Below the pieces are notes generated by a model that was not told the origin of the DNA, made no database searches, and was given only the letters and a program-made list of their open reading frames with translations. A stretch of 64,000 bases of DNA from Hyphomonadaceae bacterium UBA1933 (GTDB lineage: Bacteria; Pseudomonadota; Alphaproteobacteria; Caulobacterales; Aquidulcibacteraceae): positions 1 to 64,000 of the forward strand of contig DDFH01000003.1 in NCBI GenBank assembly GCA_002337085.1, written 5' to 3'. A program made the translations under genes and the position numbers. Shown here piece after piece: positions 46,116-54,856 of this stretch; the first letter of the stretch is position 1; each line of letters begins with the position of its first letter.

Positions 46116-46832
46116 ATGAAGAACCCAAGCTATTCAAAGGCAGTTTTTGCCGCAATTATATTGTTATTTTCCCAAAATTCTTATGCCCAAAGCGGAAAAA
46201 CTTTTGCTGAAAAGCGCAGTGCTGAATATCAAAGACAAAGAGAGCTTGGTATAGCGGCACAAAACCCCGCACGCCCAATTGCATATAATTATGAAACCCT
46301 AAAAATCCCTGCCCACAGCCTCAGCCGTGAAAATTTTATAAAATCAGAAACTAAATATTACCAATCATTAAAGGCGACCGCGCAAGAAAAGAAATATAGC
46401 CTTGATAATTATGGTATAAAACCCCATTCCGATGATATATTGCAAAAATATGATTGCAAACGCCTTAACCGCTTTGCCGTTGGTTTTGTTCTGGTGGCGG
46501 ATAATAAAAATGTTGGGGTCTCAAGCCTTTATGATTGCAAAAACTTCGCGGTAAAAATTATTGAAGCTGACAAAAGTGGTGAATTAAAAGGCAAACAAAA
46601 AATTCGCTATTTCCCCATAAAAGAAACTGCCACTTTTGATTATGGCAAAGGTTACGGTAGTGCCGCATTCTTCAGGCTTGATAATGATGAGTATATGTCA
46701 AATCTGATGTGGGCATCGGAAGATAATAATAAAAGCGTCAGAATTGAAATTTTTATCAGTGATAATAAGGATTATGCGGCAATAAACCGCGATTTCATAG
46801 ATATTATGAAAAAATTGGTGGCTACTTATTAA
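46116..46832 (+). CDS. Exported protein of unknown function
   Basis: 238 residues with a signal peptide ending NSYAQ|S. The mature part is charged, with an alpha/beta C-terminal domain (FAVGFVLVADNKNVGVSSLYDCKNFAVKI). A cysteine pair (YDCKRL, YDCKNF) may form a disulfide. No family recognised. GAGGA lies before the ATG. It is co-oriented with the preceding secreted protein gene and convergent with the WYL regulator 4 bp away. Confidence 0.7.
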   Translation: MKNPSYSKAVFAAIILLFSQNSYAQSGKTFAEKRSAEYQRQRELGIAAQNPARPIAYNYETLKIPAHSLSRENFIKSETKYYQSLKATAQEKKYSLDNYGIKPHSDDILQKYDCKRLNRFAVGFVLVADNKNVGVSSLYDCKNFAVKIIEADKSGELKGKQKIRYFPIKETATFDYGKGYGSAAFFRLDNDEYMSNLMWASEDNNKSVRIEIFISDNKDYAAINRDFIDIMKKLVATY

Positions 46833-46836
46833 AGAT

Positions 46837-47826
46837 TTATTTGCCTTTGCCAATCAAGCCTTTGCCAAGCTTTAATGCAGCCTTGATTTCATCTTTTAAT
46901 TCTTGGGGCGCAATTACTTCTAATTTGCCGCCCCAGCGGAATAAAGACCACGCAAGTTCGCGCAGTCCTGCGCCTTGCATCTCGATTAAAAGGCTGCCTT
47001 CTGTGCTTTCAATGATTTTTTGTTTGGGGTGGAATACCCAACGATAGGCCTCATCCCGATATTCGGGGAAAATACGCAACAGAACATTATAAACAACATC
47101 TTCTTGGAATACACCAAAAGAGCGTTCGGCAAATTGTTTTAATGAAAAATCCTCTGGTGGGCCACCGGGTTCGGGTAGAACTTTTGGTGATGAAATTCTA
47201 TCTAGTCGCCACATTTTCGGGCGTGCAGTTTTTTTGCCGATTTCTTGGGCAATTAAATATGCTTCGCCGCCAAAAATAATGCCGTATGGATTTACCACGC
47301 GCTCTTTTTCACTTTTTGAACCACCAGAATAATTAAAGCTAAGCTGGTTTAATTGTAAAATCGCATCACGAATAATGTTTAATATATATGGGTCAACCGC
47401 CGGTCTTGGGCCTTGATTTACTGCGATGGCTTCGGCCTGCATCAATGCCTCAATATCAGGGGCTAGACGGCTTAGTTTTGGGCCAATCGCAGTCATCATT
47501 TTGTTTTCAAGATTTTGCAAATCATCAGCAACACCGACATTTTGCCCGCGCAAATGTTCCATTGCGGTTTTTAACGCGGCAAGTTCTTTCGGGGTAGGGG
47601 CATTAAGGAATGAATCAAGTTTTCCCGAAATGCGCCATCTTTTGGTTGGCGGATCGGAAATTTCTTCCATATTTGGGAATAATTCATAAAGGCGGTCGCG
47701 CATACGTTCGACAGTGCGACGCCCAACCCCAATTCGTTCCGCCATCTCATTAAGTGTAAGCCCCATATGGGATGCAGCAAGTTCACGTGCCAAATCGATT
47801 AATAGTGCGGATTTCTCGTGACGCAT
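46837..47826 (-). CDS. WYL-domain transcriptional regulator
   Basis: About 329 residues. An N-terminal winged helix (MTLNEMAERIGVGRRTVERM-type region, residues 20-65) is followed by a WYL domain (about 140-230; RVVNPYGIIFGGEAYLIAQE and WRLDRISSPKVL) and a C-terminal WCX extension (LLIEMQGAGLRELAWSLFRWG). WYL regulators sense nucleic-acid ligands. Caulobacter DriD, an ssDNA-activated one, has the same domain order and similar length, so this may be a DriD-like DNA-damage regulator. ATG 47826 has AGAGGA 8 nt upstream; the frame is open further 5'. Divergent from a small unknown gene. Confidence 0.85.
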   Translation of the reverse strand: MRHEKSALLIDLARELAASHMGLTLNEMAERIGVGRRTVERMRDRLYELFPNMEEISDPPTKRWRISGKLDSFLNAPTPKELAALKTAMEHLRGQNVGVADDLQNLENKMMTAIGPKLSRLAPDIEALMQAEAIAVNQGPRPAVDPYILNIIRDAILQLNQLSFNYSGGSKSEKERVVNPYGIIFGGEAYLIAQEIGKKTARPKMWRLDRISSPKVLPEPGGPPEDFSLKQFAERSFGVFQEDVVYNVLLRIFPEYRDEAYRWVFHPKQKIIESTEGSLLIEMQGAGLRELAWSLFRWGGKLEVIAPQELKDEIKAALKLGKGLIGKGK

Positions 47827-47932
47827 TTTATGATTCCTCTTTGATTTAAAAATAAACTGCGTCCTTTTTTGTCGCAAGATAAGAATAGGTTTATTTCCAC
47901 AGGAATTAATATTTAAAACACTGGAGAGCGCA

Positions 47933-48244
47933 ATGCGGGGAATTATCAGCCATCTATTTTCAAAGAGATTATCGATTGATGTTTCCATTCCATTGCGCAA
48001 TCGCCAAAATGAGCGTGGAATAAATAGTGAGTTATTATCACTTGTGCTTGAGCATGCCGATATTTGCCGTGATGCTGGTGCGGGCTGCGTTGCTCTTCAG
48101 GTTTCACAAGCTGCGCTAAAGCAATCAGAAATCCGCCGCATATTTCGCAAATATATTGACAAGGTTTGTAATATCACAATCATCTGGTCAGAACTTAGTG
48201 CGTCAGTGGTAACCGTGGTACATTCGAATAAAAAATTAAACTAA
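47933..48244 (+). CDS. Hypothetical 103-aa protein divergent from the WYL regulator
   Basis: Basic protein, MRGIISHLFSKRLSIDV at the start and a hydrophobic C-terminal strand region (ITIIWSELSASVVTVVH). No recognised domain. GGAGAG lies 4 nt before the ATG. Divergent placement 107 bp from the WYL gene raises the chance that it is that regulator's target. The expression evidence is only the ribosome-binding site. Confidence 0.5.
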   Translation: MRGIISHLFSKRLSIDVSIPLRNRQNERGINSELLSLVLEHADICRDAGAGCVALQVSQAALKQSEIRRIFRKYIDKVCNITIIWSELSASVVTVVHSNKKLN

Positions 48245-48361
48245 CCTGCATAAAATGCTTAAATCATACGGACTTGCACATAAATACGTTGACATTTATG
48301 TTTTTTTAGTTAGAAGCCGACCTTCGATTTTTATTTTATTAATTAAACAGAAGAGATTATC

Positions 48362-48652
48362 ATGTCGCGTCGTTGCGAACTTACCGGTGTCGGACCAATG
48401 GTTGGTAATTTGGTTAGCCACTCAAACGTTAAAACTAAACGTCGTTATTTGCCAAATTTGCAAGACGTTACTTTGGCTTCAGAAGCATTGGGCCAAGGCT
48501 TCCGCCTTCGTATCGCGGTTGCTGCATTGCGTTCAGTTGACCACAATGGCGGTCTTGACGCTTTCATCCTTAAATCAGACCCTACTAAAATGTCTGATCG
48601 CGCGCGCAAAATCCGCAGCAAAATCAAAGCAAAACTAGCAACTGCTGCATAG
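48362..48652 (+). CDS. rpmB: 50S ribosomal protein L28
   Basis: 96 residues with the family start [22 protein letters not shown] and the [11 protein letters not shown] segment. The C-terminal extension to [10 protein letters not shown] is the alphaproteobacterial length. GAAGAG lies upstream of the ATG. Single gene with its own strong terminator. Confidence 0.97.
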   Translation: MSRRCELTGVGPMVGNLVSHSNVKTKRRYLPNLQDVTLASEALGQGFRLRIAVAALRSVDHNGGLDAFILKSDPTKMSDRARKIRSKIKAKLATAA

Positions 48653-48670
48653 TTTTACGACAAGCTAATA

Positions 48671-48702
48671 AAAAAGCCCCGCCAATTGTGCGGGGCTTTT
48701 TT
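48671..48702 (+). terminator. Intrinsic terminator of rpmB (bidirectional)
   Basis: GCCCCGC/GCGGGGC stem with a 7-nt loop, A-run before and T-run after, placed between rpmB and the convergent TPR gene, so it can serve both. Confidence 0.95.
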
Positions 48703-48718
48703 ATTGTTTGCCTACCAA

Positions 48719-49588
48719 TTATTGCTGGCTGGCTCTTGTGCGGACATCGCCGTCATCAAGCATGCGCTGTACATAGGCGACATTTTGTTTTGCCAATTCA
48801 TCGGGCAAATCTTGTGATGCGATTTGTTCTGATTCTTTAAATCGACCCTGTAATGCAACGATAAGTGCCAAGTTTTGGCGTGCTTGAATTGGCGCATATG
48901 GGATTGCTTGCGCTTTACGCAATGTTACTTCTGCGGTTTTTAAATCACCATTTAGTGCCTGTGCAAGGCCAAGATTGGTAAGGGTGATGGCGTTATTAGG
49001 ATTGATAGCAAGGGCATCATTAAATGATTTAATCGCCATGGTTGATTGCCCCAAATCGTCATAGGCAACACCGATTGCATTCCTAACTTCTATATCATTT
49101 GGCAATAATGCCGATGCTTTGGTTAGTGCTTGAATGGCTTCTGGATTGCGTTTAAGCCCCAAAAGCGCCTTGCCAATATTCTTCCATAATTGCGCGTTAT
49201 TTTCATTTGCTTGAATGCCGACTACGGCAACCTCAAGCGCGCGTTGGTCTGAGCCAATACCTAATAAGGCATTAGAAGCATAAACTGCGGCTTCTTCATC
49301 TTTTTCATTTTTGCCAAGTTCACCCATCCAGAATGTTGCCTGTGCCACCAAATCGGTGGATTTTGCTTTTTCGCGTTCTTCTTTTGATGCCGGTGCGGCA
49401 GGTTTTTGCGCGTCTGTGCCTGCGGTATTTGCCGCCGCGACAGGCTGTTTGCGTGCATCAGTGGTTTTTACTGTTTTCTCAGCCTTTTTGGTGAAAAGCG
49501 GAAAGGCATAAGCATTTGTTGCCATAATGCTTCCTGATAATAACAATGCCATAGCAAAAGTTGAGGAAACCAAACTAATTTTGCGCAC
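48719..49588 (-). CDS. Exported TPR-repeat protein (TadD-like)
   Basis: 289 residues. A signal peptide ending in TNAYA is followed by an Ala/Lys-rich linker and about five TPR repeats (for example AQLWKNIGKALLGLKRNPEA, VRNAIGVAYDDLGQSTMAIK, TLTNLGLAQALNGDLKTAEV). The layout resembles the TadD-like proteins linked to Flp pili or to unknown envelope roles; no tad genes are nearby. The rpmB terminator lies beyond its stop. Confidence 0.8.
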   Translation of the reverse strand: MRKISLVSSTFAMALLLSGSIMATNAYAFPLFTKKAEKTVKTTDARKQPVAAANTAGTDAQKPAAPASKEEREKAKSTDLVAQATFWMGELGKNEKDEEAAVYASNALLGIGSDQRALEVAVVGIQANENNAQLWKNIGKALLGLKRNPEAIQALTKASALLPNDIEVRNAIGVAYDDLGQSTMAIKSFNDALAINPNNAITLTNLGLAQALNGDLKTAEVTLRKAQAIPYAPIQARQNLALIVALQGRFKESEQIASQDLPDELAKQNVAYVQRMLDDGDVRTRASQQ

Positions 49589-49743
49589 TTTACAACTTCC
49601 TTTTCTGGGAACGAATCAATTCTTAATAATTTGGTCATTATGGTTAATATTTGGTCAATAAACCGCCAAGGCCAACAAGAATTAAAAAGAATTAAGATGA
49701 ATTAGAACTTGAGAAATTGTTGCAAAAGGCATAAAAAATTCCG

Positions 49744-51129
49744 ATGAAAAATCTTGCAGAATTTATTACTTCCGATGCTGATGGCGATTTTATCCCTGTC
49801 AAAGCCTTTAAAACCAGTGAATTTGATGCCTATCTTGAAAAAGCCCCTGAAGCCGAAAAAAATATTTTAAATATTGATGGGTTCAAGGCCGGATTAGGAA
49901 AAGTATATCTTTTCAAAAATACTAAAGGATTGGTAACCAAAGTATATCTTGGGCTTGGCGATGAGTTTAACGCCAACGCATTTGGTGCCCTGGCAAAAGC
50001 ATTGCCAAAAGGGGAATATGAAATCACCACCAATATCCCTAAAAATCAGATTGAAAATGTATATACATTCTTCCTACTTGGGGCATATGTTTTTGATAAA
50101 TATAAGGCCAAACCGCTTGAGGATGTGAAGCTTTATTTCCCAGATGATGTTGATATTAAAAAAGTGCTTTTGACCGCACAATCAGTTTGTATGGGGCGTG
50201 ACCTTGTTAATACCCCAACCAATGATATGGGGGTAGCAACCTTGGGCGATATTGCCACCAATCTTGCCAAAGATCTTGAGGCAAAGGTTGAAATTATTAA
50301 GGGTGATGAATTATTAAAGCAAAACTATCCGCTTATTCATGCGGTTGGTCGTGCTGGTGCGGATGAACCGCGCCTTATTATCCTCCATAAAGCCAAAGCA
50401 GGCGCGCCAAAGGTGGCAATTGTTGGTAAGGGTGTGGTTTTTGATACGGGTGGCCTAAACCTAAAGCCAGGCTCATCAATGGGGCTTATGAAAAAGGATA
50501 TGGGCGGTGCGGCCTGTGCCTTGACCGCATTTAGGATTCTTTGCGGGCTTGGGCTTGATATTGACCTTAAATGCTATTTGCCGATTGTTGAAAATTCCGT
50601 ATCCGGTAATTCAATGCGCCCAGGTGATATTATTACGTCTCGTAAGGGCATAAGTATTGAAATTGATAACACAGATGCCGAAGGTCGCCTAATCCTTGCT
50701 GATGCGCTTTCACGTGCTTCTGAGGATGGCAATGAATTGATATTTGACTTTGCAACTTTGACCGGTGCGGCGCGTGTTGCGCTTGGGCCTGATTTGCCAC
50801 CATTTTATACCAAATCACAAAAACTTGCGGGCGAAATTAAATCGGCATCCGACAAGGTGATTGATCCGTTGTGGCAAATGCCGCTTTGGGATGCTTATAT
50901 TGATGATTTTGACACCCAAAATGCCGATATGAAAAATTCGGGCGGTGGCTTTGCAGGTTCGATAACTGCGGCACTATTTTTGCAAAAATTCGTTGATGCG
51001 CCTGAATGGGTTCACTTTGATGTTTATTGCTGGAATCCCAAAGATAAGGTTGCACGCCCTATGGGTGGTGAAATTCAAGCAGTACGTTCGGTTGTAGAGG
51101 TGATAAAGAATCGTTTTTCGTGTGGATAA
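49744..51129 (+). CDS. Leucyl aminopeptidase, M17 family
   Basis: 461-residue cytosolic metallo-aminopeptidase. Metal and catalytic blocks are visible: VVFDTGGLNLKPGSSMGLMKKDMGGAA (Lys and Asp ligands, near 236) and the M17 signature NTDAEGRLILADAL near 310. Works as a hexamer with two metals in peptide turnover. Length fits the PepB/LAP group. No strong ribosome-binding site is visible. Confidence 0.93.
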   Translation: MKNLAEFITSDADGDFIPVKAFKTSEFDAYLEKAPEAEKNILNIDGFKAGLGKVYLFKNTKGLVTKVYLGLGDEFNANAFGALAKALPKGEYEITTNIPKNQIENVYTFFLLGAYVFDKYKAKPLEDVKLYFPDDVDIKKVLLTAQSVCMGRDLVNTPTNDMGVATLGDIATNLAKDLEAKVEIIKGDELLKQNYPLIHAVGRAGADEPRLIILHKAKAGAPKVAIVGKGVVFDTGGLNLKPGSSMGLMKKDMGGAACALTAFRILCGLGLDIDLKCYLPIVENSVSGNSMRPGDIITSRKGISIEIDNTDAEGRLILADALSRASEDGNELIFDFATLTGAARVALGPDLPPFYTKSQKLAGEIKSASDKVIDPLWQMPLWDAYIDDFDTQNADMKNSGGGFAGSITAALFLQKFVDAPEWVHFDVYCWNPKDKVARPMGGEIQAVRSVVEVIKNRFSCG

Positions 51130-51233
51130 CTGAAAAAAGATTCAAAAAATTGGCCGAAATTTGCATTGACTCTTTGATAGACTCTTGAACCGAAACGCAA
51201 ATCAGATTCTGATTCGGTTATAGAGAGATAAAG

Positions 51234-51644
51234 ATGGCAAGCATAACCGAAAACGAATCACGACAAGCCCTAGATTTATGGCGCAACATCACTTCGCAGA
51301 CCATCCATTCTGATGGTCCAGATTTAACTGCCCGTCAGACGGCGCTTTTGCTAACTATCCATCTTGATGAGGAGAAACACACGGTTCGTGGTCTTTCCAA
51401 ACGTCTTGGCTTGCAAAAGCCGGCAATTGTGCGCGCGCTCGATTCCTTACAGGCGCTAAACCTTATTCGCCGTGTGCGCGACCCAAATGACGGGCGCAAC
51501 ATTTTTATCGAGCCAACCAATAATGGCGCACAAAAATTAGGGCAGATTGCATCATCAATTGCACAAAAGCTTACATCACTTCATGTTCTTTATGGTGCAA
51601 ATGATTTGGACTTTCCGCTTGAGGCCGCCAATAGTTTCAACTAG
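51234..51644 (+). CDS. MarR-like winged-helix regulator
   Basis: 136 residues. The winged helix contains LTARQTALLLTIHLDEEKHTVRGLSKRLGLQKPAIVRALDSLQALNLIRRV and the wing DPNDGRNIFIEPT. The ligand is unknown. GAGAG lies before the ATG. The NlpC/P60 gene starts 8 bp later, so the two may be one operon with the regulator controlling wall-peptide hydrolysis. Confidence 0.9.
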   Translation: MASITENESRQALDLWRNITSQTIHSDGPDLTARQTALLLTIHLDEEKHTVRGLSKRLGLQKPAIVRALDSLQALNLIRRVRDPNDGRNIFIEPTNNGAQKLGQIASSIAQKLTSLHVLYGANDLDFPLEAANSFN

Positions 51645-51652
51645 ACTATGGT

Positions 51653-52513
51653 ATGTCTGAAACAATAAAACTTGATAAAAATACCAACCCGTACCGTGAT
51701 GATTTGGCGGCGGAAAAATTACGTGGTCTGGTTGCTGCCCCTAAATATATTACGCCTGTAACCAAACAAATTATTGCGGGTTCGGCATCGATAAAATCCG
51801 CCCCCGATGATAATGCGACCCAGGTTTCAGAAGCACTTTGCAGTGATATTTTCGAAGTCTATGACGAAGAAAACGGCTATGCTTGGGGGCAGGTGGGGCG
51901 CAATGATTATGTTGGCTATATAAAAACTAGCGCTTTGACCGATGAAATAATTAAACCCAATCGTAAAATTCGCGCCCTTAGAACCTATGGTTTTTCTATT
52001 CCCAAGGTGCAGGGGATGGTGCTTGCCCAATTATCCATGAATTCACAAGTTTTTGCGAGTGATGAAATTGAAAATGGTTATGTAAATTGTGGTCGTCATG
52101 GCTGGATTTATGAAAAACATCTTGCGGCACTTGATGAATATTATCCCGACCCTGCCGAGGTTGCAAAGCTGTTCCTTAATGCACCATATTATTGGGGTGG
52201 GGTGCAATCTTATGGTCTTGATTGTTCTGGGCTTGTGGAAACTTCATTTGCCGCATGTGGTGTTAAGCTACCACGCGATGCCTATATGCAGGAGAAATGC
52301 GGGCAGGAAGTTGCGATAAAAGATGATTTATCTGGCTTAAAGCGTAATGATTTGATTTTTTGGAAAGGTCACGTCGGGATTATGATTGATGCCGATAATT
52401 TTATCCATTCCAATGCCTTTCATATGTGTGTGGCAATTGAACCCTTGAAAACTGCGAGGGAGCGCTATGAAAAAAGCGACCTTCCAATCCGGTCAATAAG
52501 AAGGGTTATGTAA
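51653..52513 (+). CDS. NlpC/P60 peptidoglycan endopeptidase with SH3 domains
   Basis: 286 residues. Two bacterial SH3-like domains (about 40-150; IIAGSASIKSAPDDNATQVSEAL ... VQGMVLAQLSMNSQVFAS) precede a C-terminal NlpC/P60 domain with catalytic Cys in YGLDCSGLVE, His in KGHVGIMID and a second His in IHSNAFHM. Cleaves gamma-D-Glu/meso-diaminopimelate peptide links. No signal peptide is seen, as in the cytoplasmic-recycling subgroup of alphaproteobacteria. The stop overlaps the YciI start (TAATG). Confidence 0.9.
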   Translation: MSETIKLDKNTNPYRDDLAAEKLRGLVAAPKYITPVTKQIIAGSASIKSAPDDNATQVSEALCSDIFEVYDEENGYAWGQVGRNDYVGYIKTSALTDEIIKPNRKIRALRTYGFSIPKVQGMVLAQLSMNSQVFASDEIENGYVNCGRHGWIYEKHLAALDEYYPDPAEVAKLFLNAPYYWGGVQSYGLDCSGLVETSFAACGVKLPRDAYMQEKCGQEVAIKDDLSGLKRNDLIFWKGHVGIMIDADNFIHSNAFHMCVAIEPLKTARERYEKSDLPIRSIRRVM

Positions 52514-52806
52514 TGGCCGTTATCTATGTTGCGGTATTAACATATGTAAAACCACTAGAAGAAATTGATAATGCGCTTCCGGCGCATATTGAATGGCTTA
52601 ATAAAAATTATGATAATGGGGTTTTTATTGCCTCTGGTCGGCGTATTCCACGCAATGGTGGCGTGATTTTGGCAAAGGGTACAACTTTAGAAGCCATTAC
52701 AAAAATCATGCAACAGGATCCATTTTATAAAGCGGGTCTTGCAACGCATGAAATTTTTCCATTTGAGGCAAGTAAAGTAATTGATGGACTAAATACCATT
52801 TTATAA
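52513..52806 (+). CDS. YciI-like protein
   Basis: 97-residue ferredoxin-like-fold protein with the YciI pattern: PAHIEWLNKNYDNGVFIASGRRIPR and a late DPFYKAGLATHEIFPF, with the conserved His and Asp. Function in general unknown; some members act on muconolactone-type substrates. Coupled to the NlpC/P60 gene. It ends on the convergent nudK stop. Confidence 0.85.
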   Translation: MAVIYVAVLTYVKPLEEIDNALPAHIEWLNKNYDNGVFIASGRRIPRNGGVILAKGTTLEAITKIMQQDPFYKAGLATHEIFPFEASKVIDGLNTIL

Positions 52807-53385
52807 TGGGAATATTTTCAACATCGCATATTGCAAAAGCATTATGGTTTTCATGTCTTGGATTTCATTATTCTCAAGCATTTTTACGGCAGCTTTAAAG
52901 GGCATTTCAATCACTTCGATTTCTTCGCCTTCTTCTTCAAGGCCGCCACCATCAGACACTTTGTCATTATCTTTATATTCGCCAATGAAGAAATGAACCT
53001 TTTGCGTCAATGCACCAGGGCAGGCAAAACCTTCATAGATTTTTTCAACCTTAGAAATTTTAAAACCGGTTTCTTCTTCGGCTTCTTCGATTATACGCTT
53101 TTCAGGCGCCATATCATCCAAAAGACCAGCCGGTGTTTCAAGCAATGCCGCCTCATGCCCATTTAAGAAGCATGGCACACGTAATTGTTTTATCAGAATT
53201 ATAGTTTGCTTTTGCAAATTATAAAGCAAGATTGTTGCCGCATCACCACAATCATAAACCTCACGCATTTGTGGCTGCCACGTGCCATTTTGGCGCTGAT
53301 ATTCAATATCATAACGATCAAGTTGGAAATAATTATCCGATAATTTAGTAACTTGTTTGATTTTTATGCGTGATTTTAGGGACAT
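52801..53385 (-). CDS. nudK: NUDIX hydrolase, GDP-mannose pyrophosphatase NudK-like
   Basis: About 194 residues with the NUDIX box GLLDDMAPEKRIIEEAEEETGF and family features of NudK: REVYDCGDAATILLYN, LIKQLRVPCFLNGHEAALLETPAG and the late HFFIGEYKDNDKVSDGGGLEEEGEEIEV. Hydrolyses GDP-mannose to GMP and mannose-1-phosphate. ATG 53385 matches the family start; an in-frame TTG at 53430 is also open. It overlaps the YciI gene end convergently by 6 bp. Confidence 0.88.
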   Translation of the reverse strand: MSLKSRIKIKQVTKLSDNYFQLDRYDIEYQRQNGTWQPQMREVYDCGDAATILLYNLQKQTIILIKQLRVPCFLNGHEAALLETPAGLLDDMAPEKRIIEEAEEETGFKISKVEKIYEGFACPGALTQKVHFFIGEYKDNDKVSDGGGLEEEGEEIEVIEMPFKAAVKMLENNEIQDMKTIMLLQYAMLKIFPL

Positions 53386-53504
53386 TTTGTTATTATAAAA
53401 TAATTGGCGGATTTCGTAAACCGTTTGCAAAATTTAATCAAAATTCCTAAGCAATGGGCGCAACGACGAAACCGCGAGTGAAACGAGCCTCAAACAAGAA
53501 TGTG

Positions 53505-53597
53505 GAAAATTTTCGGAAACCGCGTTTTTCGAAAATTTTTCTCGAAAATGAATCCACTTTGCTGAGCGAGCGGCATAGCCGCGAGGGTGGCAAAGTG
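53505..53597 (-). repeat. Two-hairpin 3'-flank repeat, copy 2
   Basis: Hairpin A arms GAAAATTTTCG (53505-53515) and CGAAAATTTT (from 53530) enclose GAAACCGCGTTTTT. Hairpin B arms CACTTTGC (53555-53562) and GCAAAGTG (53590-53597) enclose a 27-nt loop TGAGCGAGCGGC...GCGAGGGTG. The arms differ from copies 1 and 3; loop length is identical. It begins 7 nt beyond the 3' end of the minus-strand tRNA-Arg(CCG). Confidence 0.8.
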
Positions 53598-53604
53598 AGT
53601 GACG

Positions 53605-53681
53605 TGGCGCACCCGAGACGATTCGAACGTCCGACCAACGCCTTCGGAGGGCGCTACTCTATCCAGCTGAGCTACGGGTGC
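53605..53681 (-). tRNA. tRNA-Arg(CCG)
   Basis: Minus-strand cloverleaf: acceptor GCACCCG/CGGGTGC, D arm GTAGCTCAGCTGGATAGAG, anticodon stem GCGCC/GGCGT around CTCCGAA (anticodon CCG), T arm with ACGTTCGAATCGT. CCA is encoded at 53605-53607. A hairpin repeat follows its 3' end. Confidence 0.97.
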
Positions 53682-53749
53682 GTTGACGCGGTTAATAAGC
53701 GAAAACAAGATTTAGGGCAAGGGGTGTGTCTCAAACTTCTCACCTTCTA

Positions 53750-54109
53750 TCATTTATTAAGAGTTTTAAATGGGCTGCGCATATTTAGCCATTTAATATC
53801 CATATCTTTTTCAAAATATTCCATACGTTTAGACAGGAAGTTTTGGATATACGGCTGCGTAAGATGTTTTTCCAAATGATTTTTACTTGCCCAAACTTCA
53901 TAAAATACAAACATATCGAAATCTGTACGGTCGCGATGAACATTATATTGTAGCACGCCGTCTTCTTTTAGGGTTGGCTCAACTAGGCTTAAAAGCATTG
54001 TCTCTAAAGCATCCGCCATGCCTAGTTTTGCGCGCCCAAAGCCAATTAATGCATATGGGCCAGTCTCATTAAGCTCTTGTTCTGGAAGTTTTATTACATT
54101 ATTAGACAT
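53750..54109 (-). CDS. Antibiotic-biosynthesis-monooxygenase-domain (ABM/YgiN-like) protein
   Basis: 119 residues, dimeric ferredoxin-like fold. YALIGFGRAKLGMADALETMLLSLVEPTLKEDGVLQYNVHRD and MFVFYEVWASKNHLEKHLTQPYIQNF are typical of the ABM/quinol monooxygenase group. Often involved in quinol or aldehyde oxidation or in stress responses; substrate unknown. AAGGAG lies 4 nt before the ATG. It is divergent from an ArsR regulator, which probably represses it. Confidence 0.87.
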   Translation of the reverse strand: MSNNVIKLPEQELNETGPYALIGFGRAKLGMADALETMLLSLVEPTLKEDGVLQYNVHRDRTDFDMFVFYEVWASKNHLEKHLTQPYIQNFLSKRMEYFEKDMDIKWLNMRSPFKTLNK

Positions 54110-54122
54110 TTTTCACTCCTTG

Positions 54123-54172
54123 AGGTATGAGTGTTATCATACATCCACAATGGTACGATGTCAATCATACCT
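54123..54172. promoter_or_regulatory. Operator candidate between the ABM and ArsR genes
   Basis: AGGTATGA (54123-54130) and TCATACCT (54165-54172) form an 8-bp inverted repeat, with the direct repeat ATCATAC at 54136-54142 and 54164-54170, inside the 90-bp divergent promoter region. A likely binding region for the ArsR-like regulator. Confidence 0.5.
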
Positions 54173-54199
54173 ATATTATTATGCTAATAGGTGCAGCAA

Positions 54200-54505
54200 A
54201 TGGAAAAAAAAGCTGAAAGTGAATTAGGGCTAGTGCTATCCGCGCTTTCTGACCCCAATCGGCGCCGCGTTATTGCCGCGCTTGCACACGCACCTGCGGG
54301 TACAGAAAGAACCTGTGTTTCATTTGGTCTTCCTGTAACAAAGGCAACCCTTACGCATCACTTCAAAATATTACGTCAAGCTGGATTGATTGATCAGATT
54401 GATCGTGGAAATAGCCGTGCTGCATTCCTAAGAAGAGAATATATAGATGAAAAATTCCCAGGGCTTTTGAATATCATTCTTAGTGAATATCCAGAATATA
54501 AATAA
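54200..54505 (+). CDS. ArsR-family helix-turn-helix regulator
   Basis: 101 residues. The winged helix has SALSDPNRRRVIAALAHAP, then CVSFGLPVTKATLTHHFKILRQAGLIDQIDRGNSRAAFLRR. There is no CxC metal-site motif of metal-sensing ArsR proteins in the recognition helix, so a non-metal ligand is more likely. ATG 54200 has AGGTG 6 nt upstream; GTG 54191 is the alternative. Divergent from the ABM gene. Confidence 0.88.
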   Translation: MEKKAESELGLVLSALSDPNRRRVIAALAHAPAGTERTCVSFGLPVTKATLTHHFKILRQAGLIDQIDRGNSRAAFLRREYIDEKFPGLLNIILSEYPEYK

Positions 54506-54610
54506 ACCAATCTCTGCTTATGGTACTTTTATAAAAGTAAATGATATTTAAGCGGTGGAATAAAAGTAAATTATGGGATGATTCACGCGCATCCTTTTTG
54601 TAATCGGTGG

Positions 54611-54634
54611 ATTTGTAACAATGATGTTACAAAT
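54611..54634. promoter_or_regulatory. Perfect 10-bp inverted repeat before the second TonB receptor
   Basis: ATTTGTAACA-ATGA-TGTTACAAAT is a perfect dyad in the 351-bp gap before the TonB receptor. It could be an operator or, in RNA, a hairpin. A further GGGTTTT/AAAACCC dyad lies at about 54728-54742. No known riboswitch pattern is recognised in this gap. Confidence 0.5.
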
Positions 54635-54856
54635 ATGAAAAAAATCACTGTGCAACTAATCTATTGATTATAATGATAAAAATTTCCGTTAAATCATGCA
54701 TATTTAATACATTTTTAATTTTTTGACGGGTTTTAAAAACCCTAGTCACAAAAACTACATCTCGCAAAAGTATACGCCCCGCAGTGTAGCCACGGGTTAC
54801 ATTTATAGTCAGAAAACGTGTTTTTTACCTTCTGGCTAGTGAAGGGGAACTTAACT

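Noticed and set aside
48255..48638. Alternative-frame 127-codon reading frame across rpmB
   Set aside because: It overlaps L28 in another frame and has no ribosome-binding site; L28 is unambiguous.
54506..54856. Possible riboswitch before the second TonB receptor
   Set aside because: The gap has dyads, but I could not match the conserved core of cobalamin, TPP or other riboswitches.
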